From contig CAZICM010000048.1 in the NCBI GenBank assembly GCA_964537685.1, positions 1-64,000 on the forward strand: a stretch of DNA of 64,000 bases, in the 5' to 3' direction. Made by a program: the position numbers and the translations under genes. Positions 7,955 to 16,900 of the stretch are shown piece after piece (within the stretch, counting starts at the first letter, position 1; each line of letters begins with the position of its first letter). This DNA is from CAZICM01 sp964537685 (GTDB taxonomy: Bacteria; Myxococcota_A; Polyangia; Polyangiales; Polyangiaceae). The notes beneath the pieces were generated by a model. That model did no database searches, was not told the origin of the DNA, and worked only from the letters and a program-made list of their open reading frames with translations.

Positions 7955-10600
7955 ATGAAGGTTATTAAACCCCTCAGGCTGAGCTTTCTTCACCGCTGTT
8001 TTGAATTTAGCAACGAGAATTTTTTCGTTGCGACCGTGCTGGTATTGTTTCCATTTGACTCGCCGAAGCATGTGCAGCCCGAGGCGGACCTGTGGAAAAT
8101 GATCGGCGCGGAGCTCGGGCGTTTTGGGGTATTTGATCATGGAATGGCAAAACCCCAGGGCGAGCTGCTGGTGAGCGGTTTTTGTTATCCTCCCGATGGC
8201 AAGGAAGAGCCTGCCAGTTATGTTCGCCTGGTTATGGGTGGTATTGATAAAAAACTCTATGTAATTGGCGACCGGACATGGGGATTGCTTGGGCCTTCCG
8301 ATCCAAAACCGTTCCGCTCCATGCCTATTGATTATGCGCACGCCTTTGGAGGTGAGAAATATCCTCAAAACCCTGCGGGCAAAGGCTTTGCGCCGGTCAA
8401 GGGCGAGTCGGGAACGAGCCATCCCTTGCCCAATGTGGAAGATCCCAATGCCATGATTCAATCCAAGGGCGATAGGCCCGCGCCTATGACCTTCGCCCCT
8501 TGGGATTTAACCTGGCCTCAGCATTTCGCAAAAATGGGCACTTACGATCAGCAGTGGCAAAAGGAGCAATTCCCTGGTTTTGCTTTAAATATTGATTGGG
8601 GTGTGTTCAATGTCGCGCCTCCCGATCAGCGCCTTCAATCCTATTTTATCGGAGATGAGCCTTTTCGAATTGAAAACATGCATCCCGAAAAAAGAAACCA
8701 GCAAGGGCAATTGCCCGATATTGTGGCGCGGTGTTTTTTAAGATTTGCGGGCCCCGAAACGCATGAGCTTTCAGATGTGCCGATGCGCCTGGAAACGGTG
8801 CATTTATTTCCGCACCTAGAGCGCGGCGTTCTTATTTTTCGGGGCGCCTGCAAAATCGCCGAGGCCGATGCATCGGATATTTTATATGCAATGGCCGCGC
8901 TGGAAGACCGGGGCAGCTCCTACCGGGACCTCGCTCATTATCAAACCGTTCTGTCGCAGAGGCTCGATAAAGAAAAAGCGCACATATATATGCTGCGCGA
9001 TAAAGATTTAATGCCCGCGAGCTTTAAGGATGCGCCCAAATCGGCTCCGCTCGCTCCAGATGAATTGGATAAGATTGTGGCGACCGAGGGGCTGCTGCAA
9101 AAGAATGCGCGCAACCGGACGGAGAACGAATTGCAGTCTGTGAAGGCTCGGATGGCGGCTGCCGGATTAGATCCTGGGCAATTCGATCAATTGAATTTGC
9201 CCCCCGAGGAGAAAGAGCCGGAAATGGATGAGCTGCCCGATTACGTCGAGAAATTGACGCTTCTCATGGAGCAGCAAAAGGCCGATGCCCTGAAAAAGCA
9301 AAAGGAACACCAGGACGCACTTCGATCGCTTTGCCGAGATAATGCATTGGATTATGATGAATTGGTTCTTGCCGAAAAGAAGAAATCGGCCGGGCCCCCA
9401 AAATATACGGCCGCGGGTGAAATTGAAAAATTAAAAGATCAAGCTCAGCTTGCGCGCAATGCGGGTGTGCGTCTCCCGGGCATTGAGGAAAAGCTTTCCG
9501 ATCCGGCTTTTTACGAGCAATTAAAGCGGGCCGAAGAAGCAATGCGCGAGGGGTATTGGGTATCTGCGCACCTGCGCGATGTTGCAGCGGAGCCGATGGA
9601 TGCGGAAGCGAGCGCCCAAGCCCGCAAGGAAATATTAAAGGCTTATGTGCAGAGCAAAAGCCTCGCGCGCAGGGATTTTACGGGCGTGGATTTATCGGGC
9701 TTGGATTTGCGGGGAATCGATTTTGAAGGAGCGTTTTTGGAGAGCGCCAATTTAGAGAATGCCGATTTATCCGGCGCCAATTTAAAAAAAGCCGTCTTGG
9801 CCCACGCGCGATTAAATGGGACAAAACTATCGTTTGCGCGAATGTCACAAATCAATTTAGGGCGTGCCGATTTGCGCACGGCCGAGCTCAAGAATGCCGA
9901 TCTGACCGATTCTATTTTATATGAAACCGATTTAAGAGGAGCGGTCTTAAAAGGGGCAAAGCTTTCAGGGGCGCAGCTTTTGGAAGTCGTGCTCGAGGGT
10001 GCAGATTTAAGTCAAGTCAGCGCGGAAAGACTCTTTTTTCTCCGTACCAATTTATTTGGAACGAAATGGGAAGGCGCCAGGCTTGTGCATTGCGCATTTG
10101 TTGAAGCCGACATCTCCGGAACCGATTTCAGCGGTGCGGATCTAAAATCGTCGGCATTTGTTACGGTTAAAGGCGAGGGGGCGATCTTCCGCGGCGCAAA
10201 GCTGTCCAATTTAAGGGTGGTGCACGGCTCTTCGTTTGAGGGGGCGATTTTTTCCGGCGCTCAATTGATGGGTTCCAATTTTCGAAAAACCCTCCTGAAG
10301 GGAGCCAATTTCGAAGGCGCCGATTTAAGCAAGAGCGAGATGAGCGAAACGGATATGCGGGATGTGAACTTCCACAAGGCCGTTGCCGTGGAGTCGCGTT
10401 TTAATAAGACGAACTTATCCGGTGCGAACATGATTTCTTCCAATTTGATGATGTGTCTATTTCATGGGGCGCGGCTCGGCGGGGCCGATTTCCGCGGAGC
10501 GAATTTATTTGCGGCCGATTTAACGAGGGCTGTAGGCGATGAGGCTACGAGTTTTGACGAGGCGAACGTCAAGCGGGTCGTGCATACGAGGTCGCAATGA
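7955..10600 (+). CDS. DUF2169 domain protein with C-terminal pentapeptide repeats
   Basis: 881 residues. Residues 1 to about 300 match DUF2169 (PF09937), including SMPIDYAHAFGGEKYPQNP and a NMHPEKRNQQGQLPD-type segment typical of that family. This domain is found next to vgrG genes and is thought to help load or adapt tip components. Residues about 330-560 are charged and helical with coiled-coil character. From about 568 to 875 the protein is a regular A(D/N)LxG pentapeptide array (for example ADLSGANLKKA), which folds as a right-handed beta helix. It starts 30 bases after vgrG, and its TGA overlaps the ATG of the next gene (ATGA), so the two are translationally coupled. Whether the pentapeptide part is a structural spike, a chaperone or cargo cannot be told from sequence. 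Confidence 0.88.
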   Translation: MKVIKPLRLSFLHRCFEFSNENFFVATVLVLFPFDSPKHVQPEADLWKMIGAELGRFGVFDHGMAKPQGELLVSGFCYPPDGKEEPASYVRLVMGGIDKKLYVIGDRTWGLLGPSDPKPFRSMPIDYAHAFGGEKYPQNPAGKGFAPVKGESGTSHPLPNVEDPNAMIQSKGDRPAPMTFAPWDLTWPQHFAKMGTYDQQWQKEQFPGFALNIDWGVFNVAPPDQRLQSYFIGDEPFRIENMHPEKRNQQGQLPDIVARCFLRFAGPETHELSDVPMRLETVHLFPHLERGVLIFRGACKIAEADASDILYAMAALEDRGSSYRDLAHYQTVLSQRLDKEKAHIYMLRDKDLMPASFKDAPKSAPLAPDELDKIVATEGLLQKNARNRTENELQSVKARMAAAGLDPGQFDQLNLPPEEKEPEMDELPDYVEKLTLLMEQQKADALKKQKEHQDALRSLCRDNALDYDELVLAEKKKSAGPPKYTAAGEIEKLKDQAQLARNAGVRLPGIEEKLSDPAFYEQLKRAEEAMREGYWVSAHLRDVAAEPMDAEASAQARKEILKAYVQSKSLARRDFTGVDLSGLDLRGIDFEGAFLESANLENADLSGANLKKAVLAHARLNGTKLSFARMSQINLGRADLRTAELKNADLTDSILYETDLRGAVLKGAKLSGAQLLEVVLEGADLSQVSAERLFFLRTNLFGTKWEGARLVHCAFVEADISGTDFSGADLKSSAFVTVKGEGAIFRGAKLSNLRVVHGSSFEGAIFSGAQLMGSNFRKTLLKGANFEGADLSKSEMSETDMRDVNFHKAVAVESRFNKTNLSGANMISSNLMMCLFHGARLGGADFRGANLFAADLTRAVGDEATSFDEANVKRVVHTRSQ

Positions 10601-11649
10601 CGCGCGATGAGCTGGTTGCCCTTGTGAAGCGGGGGGAAGTTATTTCTGAGCTCGATTTGTCAGGCAAGGATTTATCGGGCGCGGATTTGTCGGGCGGTAT
10701 TTTTGAAAAAGTGGCTTTTAGGGCGGCTAATTTATCCGGCGCCAAATTCAAAGAATCGTGGTTTACCCATTGCGATTTTTCAATGGCGAATGTGTGCGGC
10801 GCCAATTTTCACCATGCAGCTTCTTTGCGGGGTTTTTTTCGAGGTACACGCCTGCACGAGCTGTTCGCGCCCGGCTGCCGCTTTCTCGAGAACGATTTGA
10901 GCAATGCGGAATTTGACGGGGCGAATTTGCTCGCGGGCGTGTTTTCAAATGTGGATTTGTCGGGAGCTTCATTTAAGGGTGCGAAATTCGATCGGACGGC
11001 TGTTGTGGAGGCCAATATCAAAGGAATGGATCTCTCCAATGCGTCGATTCGGCTAAGCGTGTTCACCAAGGCCGATTTCCGCACTGTAAAGCTTGCTGGA
11101 GCTCGTTTTGATACGGCTGTGCTTCACGACAGCAATTTTAGTGAAATGGATTTGTCAGGGATGGATTGGTCGCTGTGCCAATTCAATGGTTCTAATTTAA
11201 GCCAATGCAATTTAAGCGGCGCGACCCTTCTTCAATGTAATTTCAGCAATGCCGATTTAAGCCTTGCAAATTTAAAAGATATAAAGGCACACCGGTCATT
11301 ATGGGCCGGCGCAAAACTCGAGAAAGCTCAGCTTAATGGAGCGTTTTTAAGGGAAAGCGTATTTCTCGATGTGAAAATGCCTCAATGCGATTGCTCCAAA
11401 GCAGACCTTCAGTTGTCGGCACTGACGCGGGCAGACTGTACGGGGGCGCGTTTTTGCGGGGCCGACCTGACCTATGCCGATTTCTCCAATGCGAATGTGA
11501 GCGAGGCCGATTTTAGTGATGCGGCGATGTTTAGAGCGAGGTTTCATTGCATTGCCGAGCGCGATACGAAATGGGGATCGGGACGCAAGGCCGCGCTGGG
11601 CGATGATGTGGATTTGGCCGAGGCGCAGCGTTGGGAACCTGCCTCTTAG
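10597..11649 (+). CDS. Pentapeptide repeat protein of the T6SS tip module
   Basis: 350 residues, almost entirely pentapeptide repeats (for example LDLSGKDLSGADLSGGIFE) from about residue 20 to 325, followed by a short charged tail. There is no signal peptide or membrane segment. The array resembles the C-terminal half of the preceding DUF2169 protein and probably arose from it by duplication, though the repeat sequence makes homology hard to prove. The start codon overlaps the stop of the upstream gene by 4 bases. The family includes DNA-mimic gyrase inhibitors as well as purely structural proteins; nothing here shows gyrase binding. Context makes a role with VgrG the better guess. Confidence 0.85.
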   Translation: MTRDELVALVKRGEVISELDLSGKDLSGADLSGGIFEKVAFRAANLSGAKFKESWFTHCDFSMANVCGANFHHAASLRGFFRGTRLHELFAPGCRFLENDLSNAEFDGANLLAGVFSNVDLSGASFKGAKFDRTAVVEANIKGMDLSNASIRLSVFTKADFRTVKLAGARFDTAVLHDSNFSEMDLSGMDWSLCQFNGSNLSQCNLSGATLLQCNFSNADLSLANLKDIKAHRSLWAGAKLEKAQLNGAFLRESVFLDVKMPQCDCSKADLQLSALTRADCTGARFCGADLTYADFSNANVSEADFSDAAMFRARFHCIAERDTKWGSGRKAALGDDVDLAEAQRWEPAS

Positions 11650-11739
11650 GGCAGAGCGCCGAAGAACTTGGGCTTCCGTTTTGGCTGGGCTTTTAGGTAG
11701 TCTCGAAACTGGCTGCGGATATTGAGTGGAGATATTGGC

Positions 11740-12393
11740 ATGAGTAACTTGGCGCGAAAGCTTTCCGAGCACGAAGTGTTTCAAACGATGGGGACGATTA
11801 CGCGCTCGCTGGGCAGCGCTTTTGTCGTCCGCAGCCCGCAGGGCGATCTGCATGCGAAGCGCGCGGTAAGCTGCCTGGTGGAGCCCGCAGACGGCGATTA
11901 TGTGCTGGTCGCAGGCGATTCCCGCGGTGCCGCTTATATCTTGGGCGTGCTGGAGCGCGGAGCAGAGCATGCCGCGACCGCGATTCATTGCGAGGGCGAT
12001 TTGGAGATTCAGGTGCCCAACGGAAAGCTGCGGATCGCATCGCAGGAAGGCATTGAAATGCTTTCGGCGAAGGATGTGAATATCGCGGGCGCGGAAGTGA
12101 GCGTGCACGCGCGCACGGCGAGCGTTGTCGTGGAGCAGCTTTCTTATCTCGGCTCGCTGCTCGTCGGTGAACTCGGCAAGCTGAAGGTGAAGAGCGGTAT
12201 TATCGAAACCGTTGCAGAGCGCGTGTCGGCGCGGGTGAAGCGTTCGTTCCGCAGCGTCGAGGAAGTGGAGCAATTGAAAGCCGAATGCATTGACTACGCG
12301 GCCAATCAAACGATGACGCTTCGCGCGGAGAATACGATCGTGACGGCGAAGGAGCTCGTGAAAATGGATGGCGAACAGATTCACATGGGCTAA
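11740..12393 (+). CDS. DUF3540 family protein, T6SS tip-associated
   Basis: 217 residues counted from the ATG at 11740, which has a purine-rich GTGGAGA about 8 bases upstream; an in-frame TTG at 11722 would add six residues. The N-terminal half (GDYVLVAGDSRGAAYILGVLER) looks like a small OB or beta-barrel fold. The rest has short beta repeats such as GDLEIQVPNGKLRI and AENTIVTAKELVKMDG, recalling the needle part of VgrG. This is the DUF3540 (PF12059) pattern, a family encoded with DUF2169 and DUF4150 near vgrG. It probably extends or caps the spike; its biochemical role is not established. Confidence 0.8.
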   Translation: MSNLARKLSEHEVFQTMGTITRSLGSAFVVRSPQGDLHAKRAVSCLVEPADGDYVLVAGDSRGAAYILGVLERGAEHAATAIHCEGDLEIQVPNGKLRIASQEGIEMLSAKDVNIAGAEVSVHARTASVVVEQLSYLGSLLVGELGKLKVKSGIIETVAERVSARVKRSFRSVEEVEQLKAECIDYAANQTMTLRAENTIVTAKELVKMDGEQIHMG

Positions 12394-12444
12394 AAATATT
12401 TGTTGTTTTATTGATTTTCAATCTGATGGAGTTGAAGAGGGCTT

Positions 12445-12846
12445 ATGTTTGGAAACTCTCAAATGGGCGGCCTGAATATTGGTTTCCCGGATGTTTGCAT
12501 GACTCCCGTGCCTCCGGCGCCTCTTCCTGTTCCCCTTCCATATCCGAATATTTCTGTGGGGCCTGTAGGATGTCCACCATCGCCGAATGTATTGTGGATG
12601 TGCACGCCCGCGCATCATTTAATGACGACGCCCGTGGTTTCGGTCGGCGATAATCCCGGCGTGGCCACTGGGGTCGCGTCGGGAACGGTGATGGGGCCGA
12701 CGAGGCCGGTAACAGGTGCTTTTACAGTGCTCGTGAATGGTATGCCCGCGACGCGCCTGACCAGCATCAATATTCAAAATAATACGAATTGCCCGGGTAT
12801 GACGATTGTTCCCGCGCAGGTGAAGGTGCTGATTCTATCGCCTTAA
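12445..12846 (+). CDS. PAAR-like protein (DUF4150)
   Basis: 133 residues. The N-terminal stretch GGLNIGFPDVCMTPVPP and the later MTTPVVSVGDNPGVATGVAS and GTVMGPTRPVTGAFTVLVNG are characteristic of DUF4150 (PF13665), a PAAR-like fold that sharpens the VgrG tip. Conserved Cys and His residues (PAHHLMTT, NNTNCPGMT) may bind metal at the cone apex, as in PAAR proteins. It ends the five-gene module. No toxin domain is fused and no toxin/immunity pair follows, because the next gene faces the other way. GAAGAGG lies upstream of the start. Confidence 0.85.
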   Translation: MFGNSQMGGLNIGFPDVCMTPVPPAPLPVPLPYPNISVGPVGCPPSPNVLWMCTPAHHLMTTPVVSVGDNPGVATGVASGTVMGPTRPVTGAFTVLVNGMPATRLTSINIQNNTNCPGMTIVPAQVKVLILSP

Positions 12847-12856
12847 TAAAAATCAG

Positions 12857-13876
12857 TTATGTTGCCAATGCGATGCGATTTCCACCCGCGTATTTGGCCT
12901 GAGCGAGTGATTTGACTGCGGCGTCAATCAAATCGTCTTTATTGGAAGCGTGAAGAGGCAGGGTTGCCAATCCGATGCTAACGGTTATCGCGCCCCCCGG
13001 CTGAGTGTCGCGGAAGGCAAAGGGATATTCTTCGGTTGTGGCGCGGATGCTTTCGGCGCGCGCTTTGGCCGAGGGCAGGTCGCTGCCCGGGAGAATAAGA
13101 GCGAATCCCGTGCCATAGCGGCAGGCGATGTCCGCGGGGCGTCCCCGCACGCGAATCTTTAAATGTTCGCCCCGATCGCAAAGAATATTCGCTATTTGCT
13201 TTAGTATTCTATCTCGATGAGGCTGTCCAAATCGCTCATTGTATTTATCGAGGGCGTCGACTTCGAGAAGGATAAGTGAAATCGGTTTTTTGATATTGGC
13301 GGTCAATTCGGAAGAAATAGCTGTGCCTACATATTTTTCCGCGTACAGTCCGGTGATTAAATCGCGCAGTCCTGAGCGCTCGGGCCGCGGCGAATCAAGC
13401 TTTTCGAGCGCGCTGCGCGCATGGGCGTTGGCGAGGGCCAGCGTCAAGTTGACGAAATCGACCGGCTTGGTGACCACATGCGTGCCGCCAAAAGCGAGCA
13501 GTTGTTCCTCGGTGTAGCGCGCGCCATACGCGGTCACGAAAATAATAGGAATATCCAATGTGGGCAGCCCCTGTGCGTAGGACGGCAGGTGAGACAGGGG
13601 CTCGCCGCGCAGTATGCGTACCAATTGAATCCCATCCAATTGGGAGCCCTTCAATTGAATATCCATCAGAATGGCATAGAGCTTATTGTGAAATCGATGA
13701 ATGATTGCACAGGCTTCCCGGTCATTCGTCGCCCAAAGGAGTTCAAATCGATCGCGCAGGCGAAGCGCGGTTACCTCTCGGTTCTCGACTTCGTCCTCCA
13801 CGTACAGCACCAATCGTTTGCTGCCGTCCGTCGGGGAGCTGCCCGCGTCGTGGTTTTTTGTACCCAGCTTTTTCAA
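12857..13876 (-). CDS. Response regulator with a degenerate GGDEF domain
   Basis: 339 residues. The receiver domain (about 20-150) keeps the acidic pair (VEDE), the phosphoacceptor Asp in ILMDIQL, Thr in FVTAYG and Lys in VTKPVD. The second domain (about 170-338) has the GGDEF fold: start DLITGLY, LILLEVDALDKYNERFG, and end ITVSIGLATLP plus AVKSLAQAKYAGGNRI. The catalytic signature is lost, however: the normal YGG(D/E)EF position reads YGTGFA (Tyr254 to Ala259). It therefore probably does not make cyclic di-GMP and may act as a binding or signalling platform. It lies 56 bases downstream of the hybrid kinase gene on the same strand, so it is a plausible partner. Confidence 0.88.
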   Translation of the reverse strand: MKKLGTKNHDAGSSPTDGSKRLVLYVEDEVENREVTALRLRDRFELLWATNDREACAIIHRFHNKLYAILMDIQLKGSQLDGIQLVRILRGEPLSHLPSYAQGLPTLDIPIIFVTAYGARYTEEQLLAFGGTHVVTKPVDFVNLTLALANAHARSALEKLDSPRPERSGLRDLITGLYAEKYVGTAISSELTANIKKPISLILLEVDALDKYNERFGQPHRDRILKQIANILCDRGEHLKIRVRGRPADIACRYGTGFALILPGSDLPSAKARAESIRATTEEYPFAFRDTQPGGAITVSIGLATLPLHASNKDDLIDAAVKSLAQAKYAGGNRIALAT

Positions 13877-13932
13877 TGCAAAACCCTCTATCCCCTAACA
13901 CAGTTTTTGGAGGGGCGAAGCGGAAAGTGTGG

Positions 13933-16900
13933 CTAGGTTCGTTCATTGGGCGAGGGTTTTTGCGGAGCTCTGAGAATGCCGCGCACCGCCGTGATGAGTT
14001 CGGTTGAACCATAAGGTTTCCCAAGCCATTGCGCCCCCAGGGAAATGCATAGATCGCGATTTTCGCGGAATGCGCTGGAGACAAGAATGGGAATGTGTTT
14101 TGTTTGATCGGAACTCTTTAGTTCGCGCAGCAGGCGAAGGCCGCTTTTTCTCGGCATCATGATATCGAGAATAATTAAATCGGGTGCTTTGTGGGTGATG
14201 AGCGCATCGAGTTTTCCGGGGTCGGTCAATCCGATCACTTCGCAATTCAATGGTCGCAGCGCGAGCTTTAGGGTTTCCAATGCAATGGGTTCGTCATCGA
14301 GGGCCACGATCAACTTTTTCGCGTCCGGGTGAGCAAGCTCGTCGTGAGCTATCCATTTCTTCGGGGCTGTCGGCGATTTGATAGGAAGCGTTACGCTAAA
14401 TGTCGAGCCGTGCCCGAGCTCGCTTTCAACGGAAATGCTGCCTTCGTGCAGAAGAACAAGCTGTTTGGCGATAGCCAGCCCAAGCCCCGTTCCTCCTACG
14501 CGCCGGGTGTGCCCGCCGTCCACTTGATGAAAGCTTTCAAAAATCGCCTCATGATGCTCGGGTGCGATGCCAATTCCTTCATCCTTTACGGAAAAGATGC
14601 ACTGAGCGCCGTCTTTACGGGCCCGAATTTCAATGGAGCCGCCGTCGTGGGAAAATTTTATCGCATTGGAAATTAAATTGATCAAAATCTGAGCGCACTT
14701 TACGGGATCGGCTTCAAGGCTTAGATCTGGGGGGTCGTGTTTAAAATCGAGGGTGATTTTTTTCTGGTGGGAAAGAGGCGAGAGCGTTGCGGATAAATCG
14801 TCAAATAGGCTGCCAACCTGCACTATTTGAGGCTGAAGCGTCATTTTACCCGCCTCAAGCCGGCTGAAGTCGAGCACGTCGTTGATGACGTTCTGCAGGT
14901 GTATTCCCGAGCGTTTTAAGGTTGTTAGGTGTTTGACGATGGTGTCGGCGGCACCGCCAAATTGCCATGTTGTATCGAGCCGCAGGCTTCCTTTGGCCTT
15001 GCATTCGGGACATTCGGTGCCGTCGTCGATTTGATCGCCAAGCTCGAGTTCGAAGCGGGTGCGGCATGCGCTGCATTCGGCGATTTCGGTCTTGGTATAG
15101 AGGTTGAGCAGCCCGTCGGGAATATTGAGTATCGCATTGAGGGGTGTGTAGAGTTCGTGAGAGATATTGGCGACGAATTCGCCTTTGAGGCGGGCCGCTT
15201 CTTGGGCTGCGGCCAGCGCTTCGGCCAGTTCGGCATTGTGCGCCCGCAGCGCTTTTTCACGCCGTTTAAGAATGTTGATGCGGATGCCATAGCTGCCGCC
15301 TACGAGCAGCATCGCGGAAAGAATGAGCAGCGCAATGAAGGTTTTGGTTTGGTAGAAATGGGGTTCGAGATACAGGCTTAATGAGGCCCCAGTTTCGTTC
15401 CAAATACCATCGTTATTCGCGGCAATTACGTGAAATTTATACTGGCCGGGGGGCAGGTTGGTGTAGTAGGCCGAGCGCCTTGTGTCCCCGTAGTTCCATT
15501 CGGTATCGTAGCCTTCCAATTTATATTTAAAGACGACTTTGGCGGGATCGAGAAAGCTTAGCGCGGTGTAGTCCAGTTCCAATCTGCGGGTGCCTGCGCT
15601 CAATTTCATGTTATTGCTATGGGGGATTTCAACATTGTCCGCGATAACGCGTTCGATATGAACCGGGGGCGGTTTAGGATTCTTTTTGAGCTCATTGGGA
15701 TTGATGGACGTTACGCCCTCGATCGTCGCAAACCATAGGGTTCCGTCGCGGCGCTTAAAGCCTGCCGGCTGGGTGCCGCCATTGCATTCGGCGTTTTTCA
15801 TGCCGTCCGCGGCGCCAAAGGATCTCGAAGGGATGGATGGGATTTGGCCGGCTTCATAAGCATCGATATCGCTTTTTTTGACGGAGAAAATGCCCTTGTT
15901 GGTGCTCATCCAGAGCCCGCCCATATCGTCGACGAGCACATGGTGCAGCGCGCTGTCATAGAGGCCCGCACCCCGTGTAAAACTCTTTAAAACACCGTTT
16001 TTGTAACGGCTTAGCCCGCCGCTGGTGGCGATCCACAGGATTCCTTCCGCGTCTTCGGTGACCGACACGGCATTGTCGCCGGCAAGGCCGTTTTTAGAGG
16101 AAAGGAATTCGATTTGATTGTTTGCCATGCGTCCGAGGCCATGGGCAACGGTGCATATCCACAGCGTCTTCTGGCGATCTTCATAGAGGCAATTGACCGT
16201 CGTTTTAGGCATTCCCCGTTCAGCGCCCCACACGCTAAACAAACCGTCTTTGTATTGAATGAGTCCCTCGGAGCCTATCCATAAGGCCCCCTCATGTTCG
16301 GCGAACGAGCTGGCTACGTTAACGGGAAGCCCTTCATTTTTCGATAAAGTGTGAATTTCACCGGACGCGATGCGGCCTAGATCTCCGCCCAGCGTTCCAA
16401 TCCAAAGAGATTTGTTTGTATCTTCATAGAGACCCCACACCACGTCTCCGCCGATGCCATCCTTCGCTGTGTATTTTTTTTCGGCAACACGGCCGTTTTC
16501 AAAGCGGTTTAGCCCGCCTCCGTGGGTAGCAATCCATAATATGCCCGAGCTGTCCTCGAGAATGGATCGCACCATATTGTTCGATAGCCCTTCGTCGCTG
16601 CTGTAAGTGATGAAGCTTCCATCGCGGAGTCGCTGAAGTCCTTCGGTTTCCGTGCCCATCCATAGGCTGCCCTCGGGGTCTTCGAGGAGCATCCGGATAT
16701 CCGGGGACTGCGTGCCAGGTTTGGGCGTGAGCGCCGAAAATTTGTCCCGATCGAATCGGGCAATCCCATTCGATGTGGCTACAAATAAATTGTTATCTCG
16801 ATCTTGGAAAATATCATTGATCGTATTGGATGGAAGTCCGTCTGTATCTCTAAAAATACGGGGAGAATCCTTTTTGAGGCGGTGCAGACCATCGCCGCGT

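Noticed and set aside
9661..11620. Periodic repeats that might suggest CRISPR or satellite DNA
   Set aside because: They are pentapeptide codon repeats inside two long frames, with no conserved repeat/spacer structure.
11347..12384. Antisense frame of about 345 codons opposite the pentapeptide and DUF3540 genes
   Set aside because: His/Arg-rich shadow of regular repeats on the other strand, with no ribosome binding site or family features.
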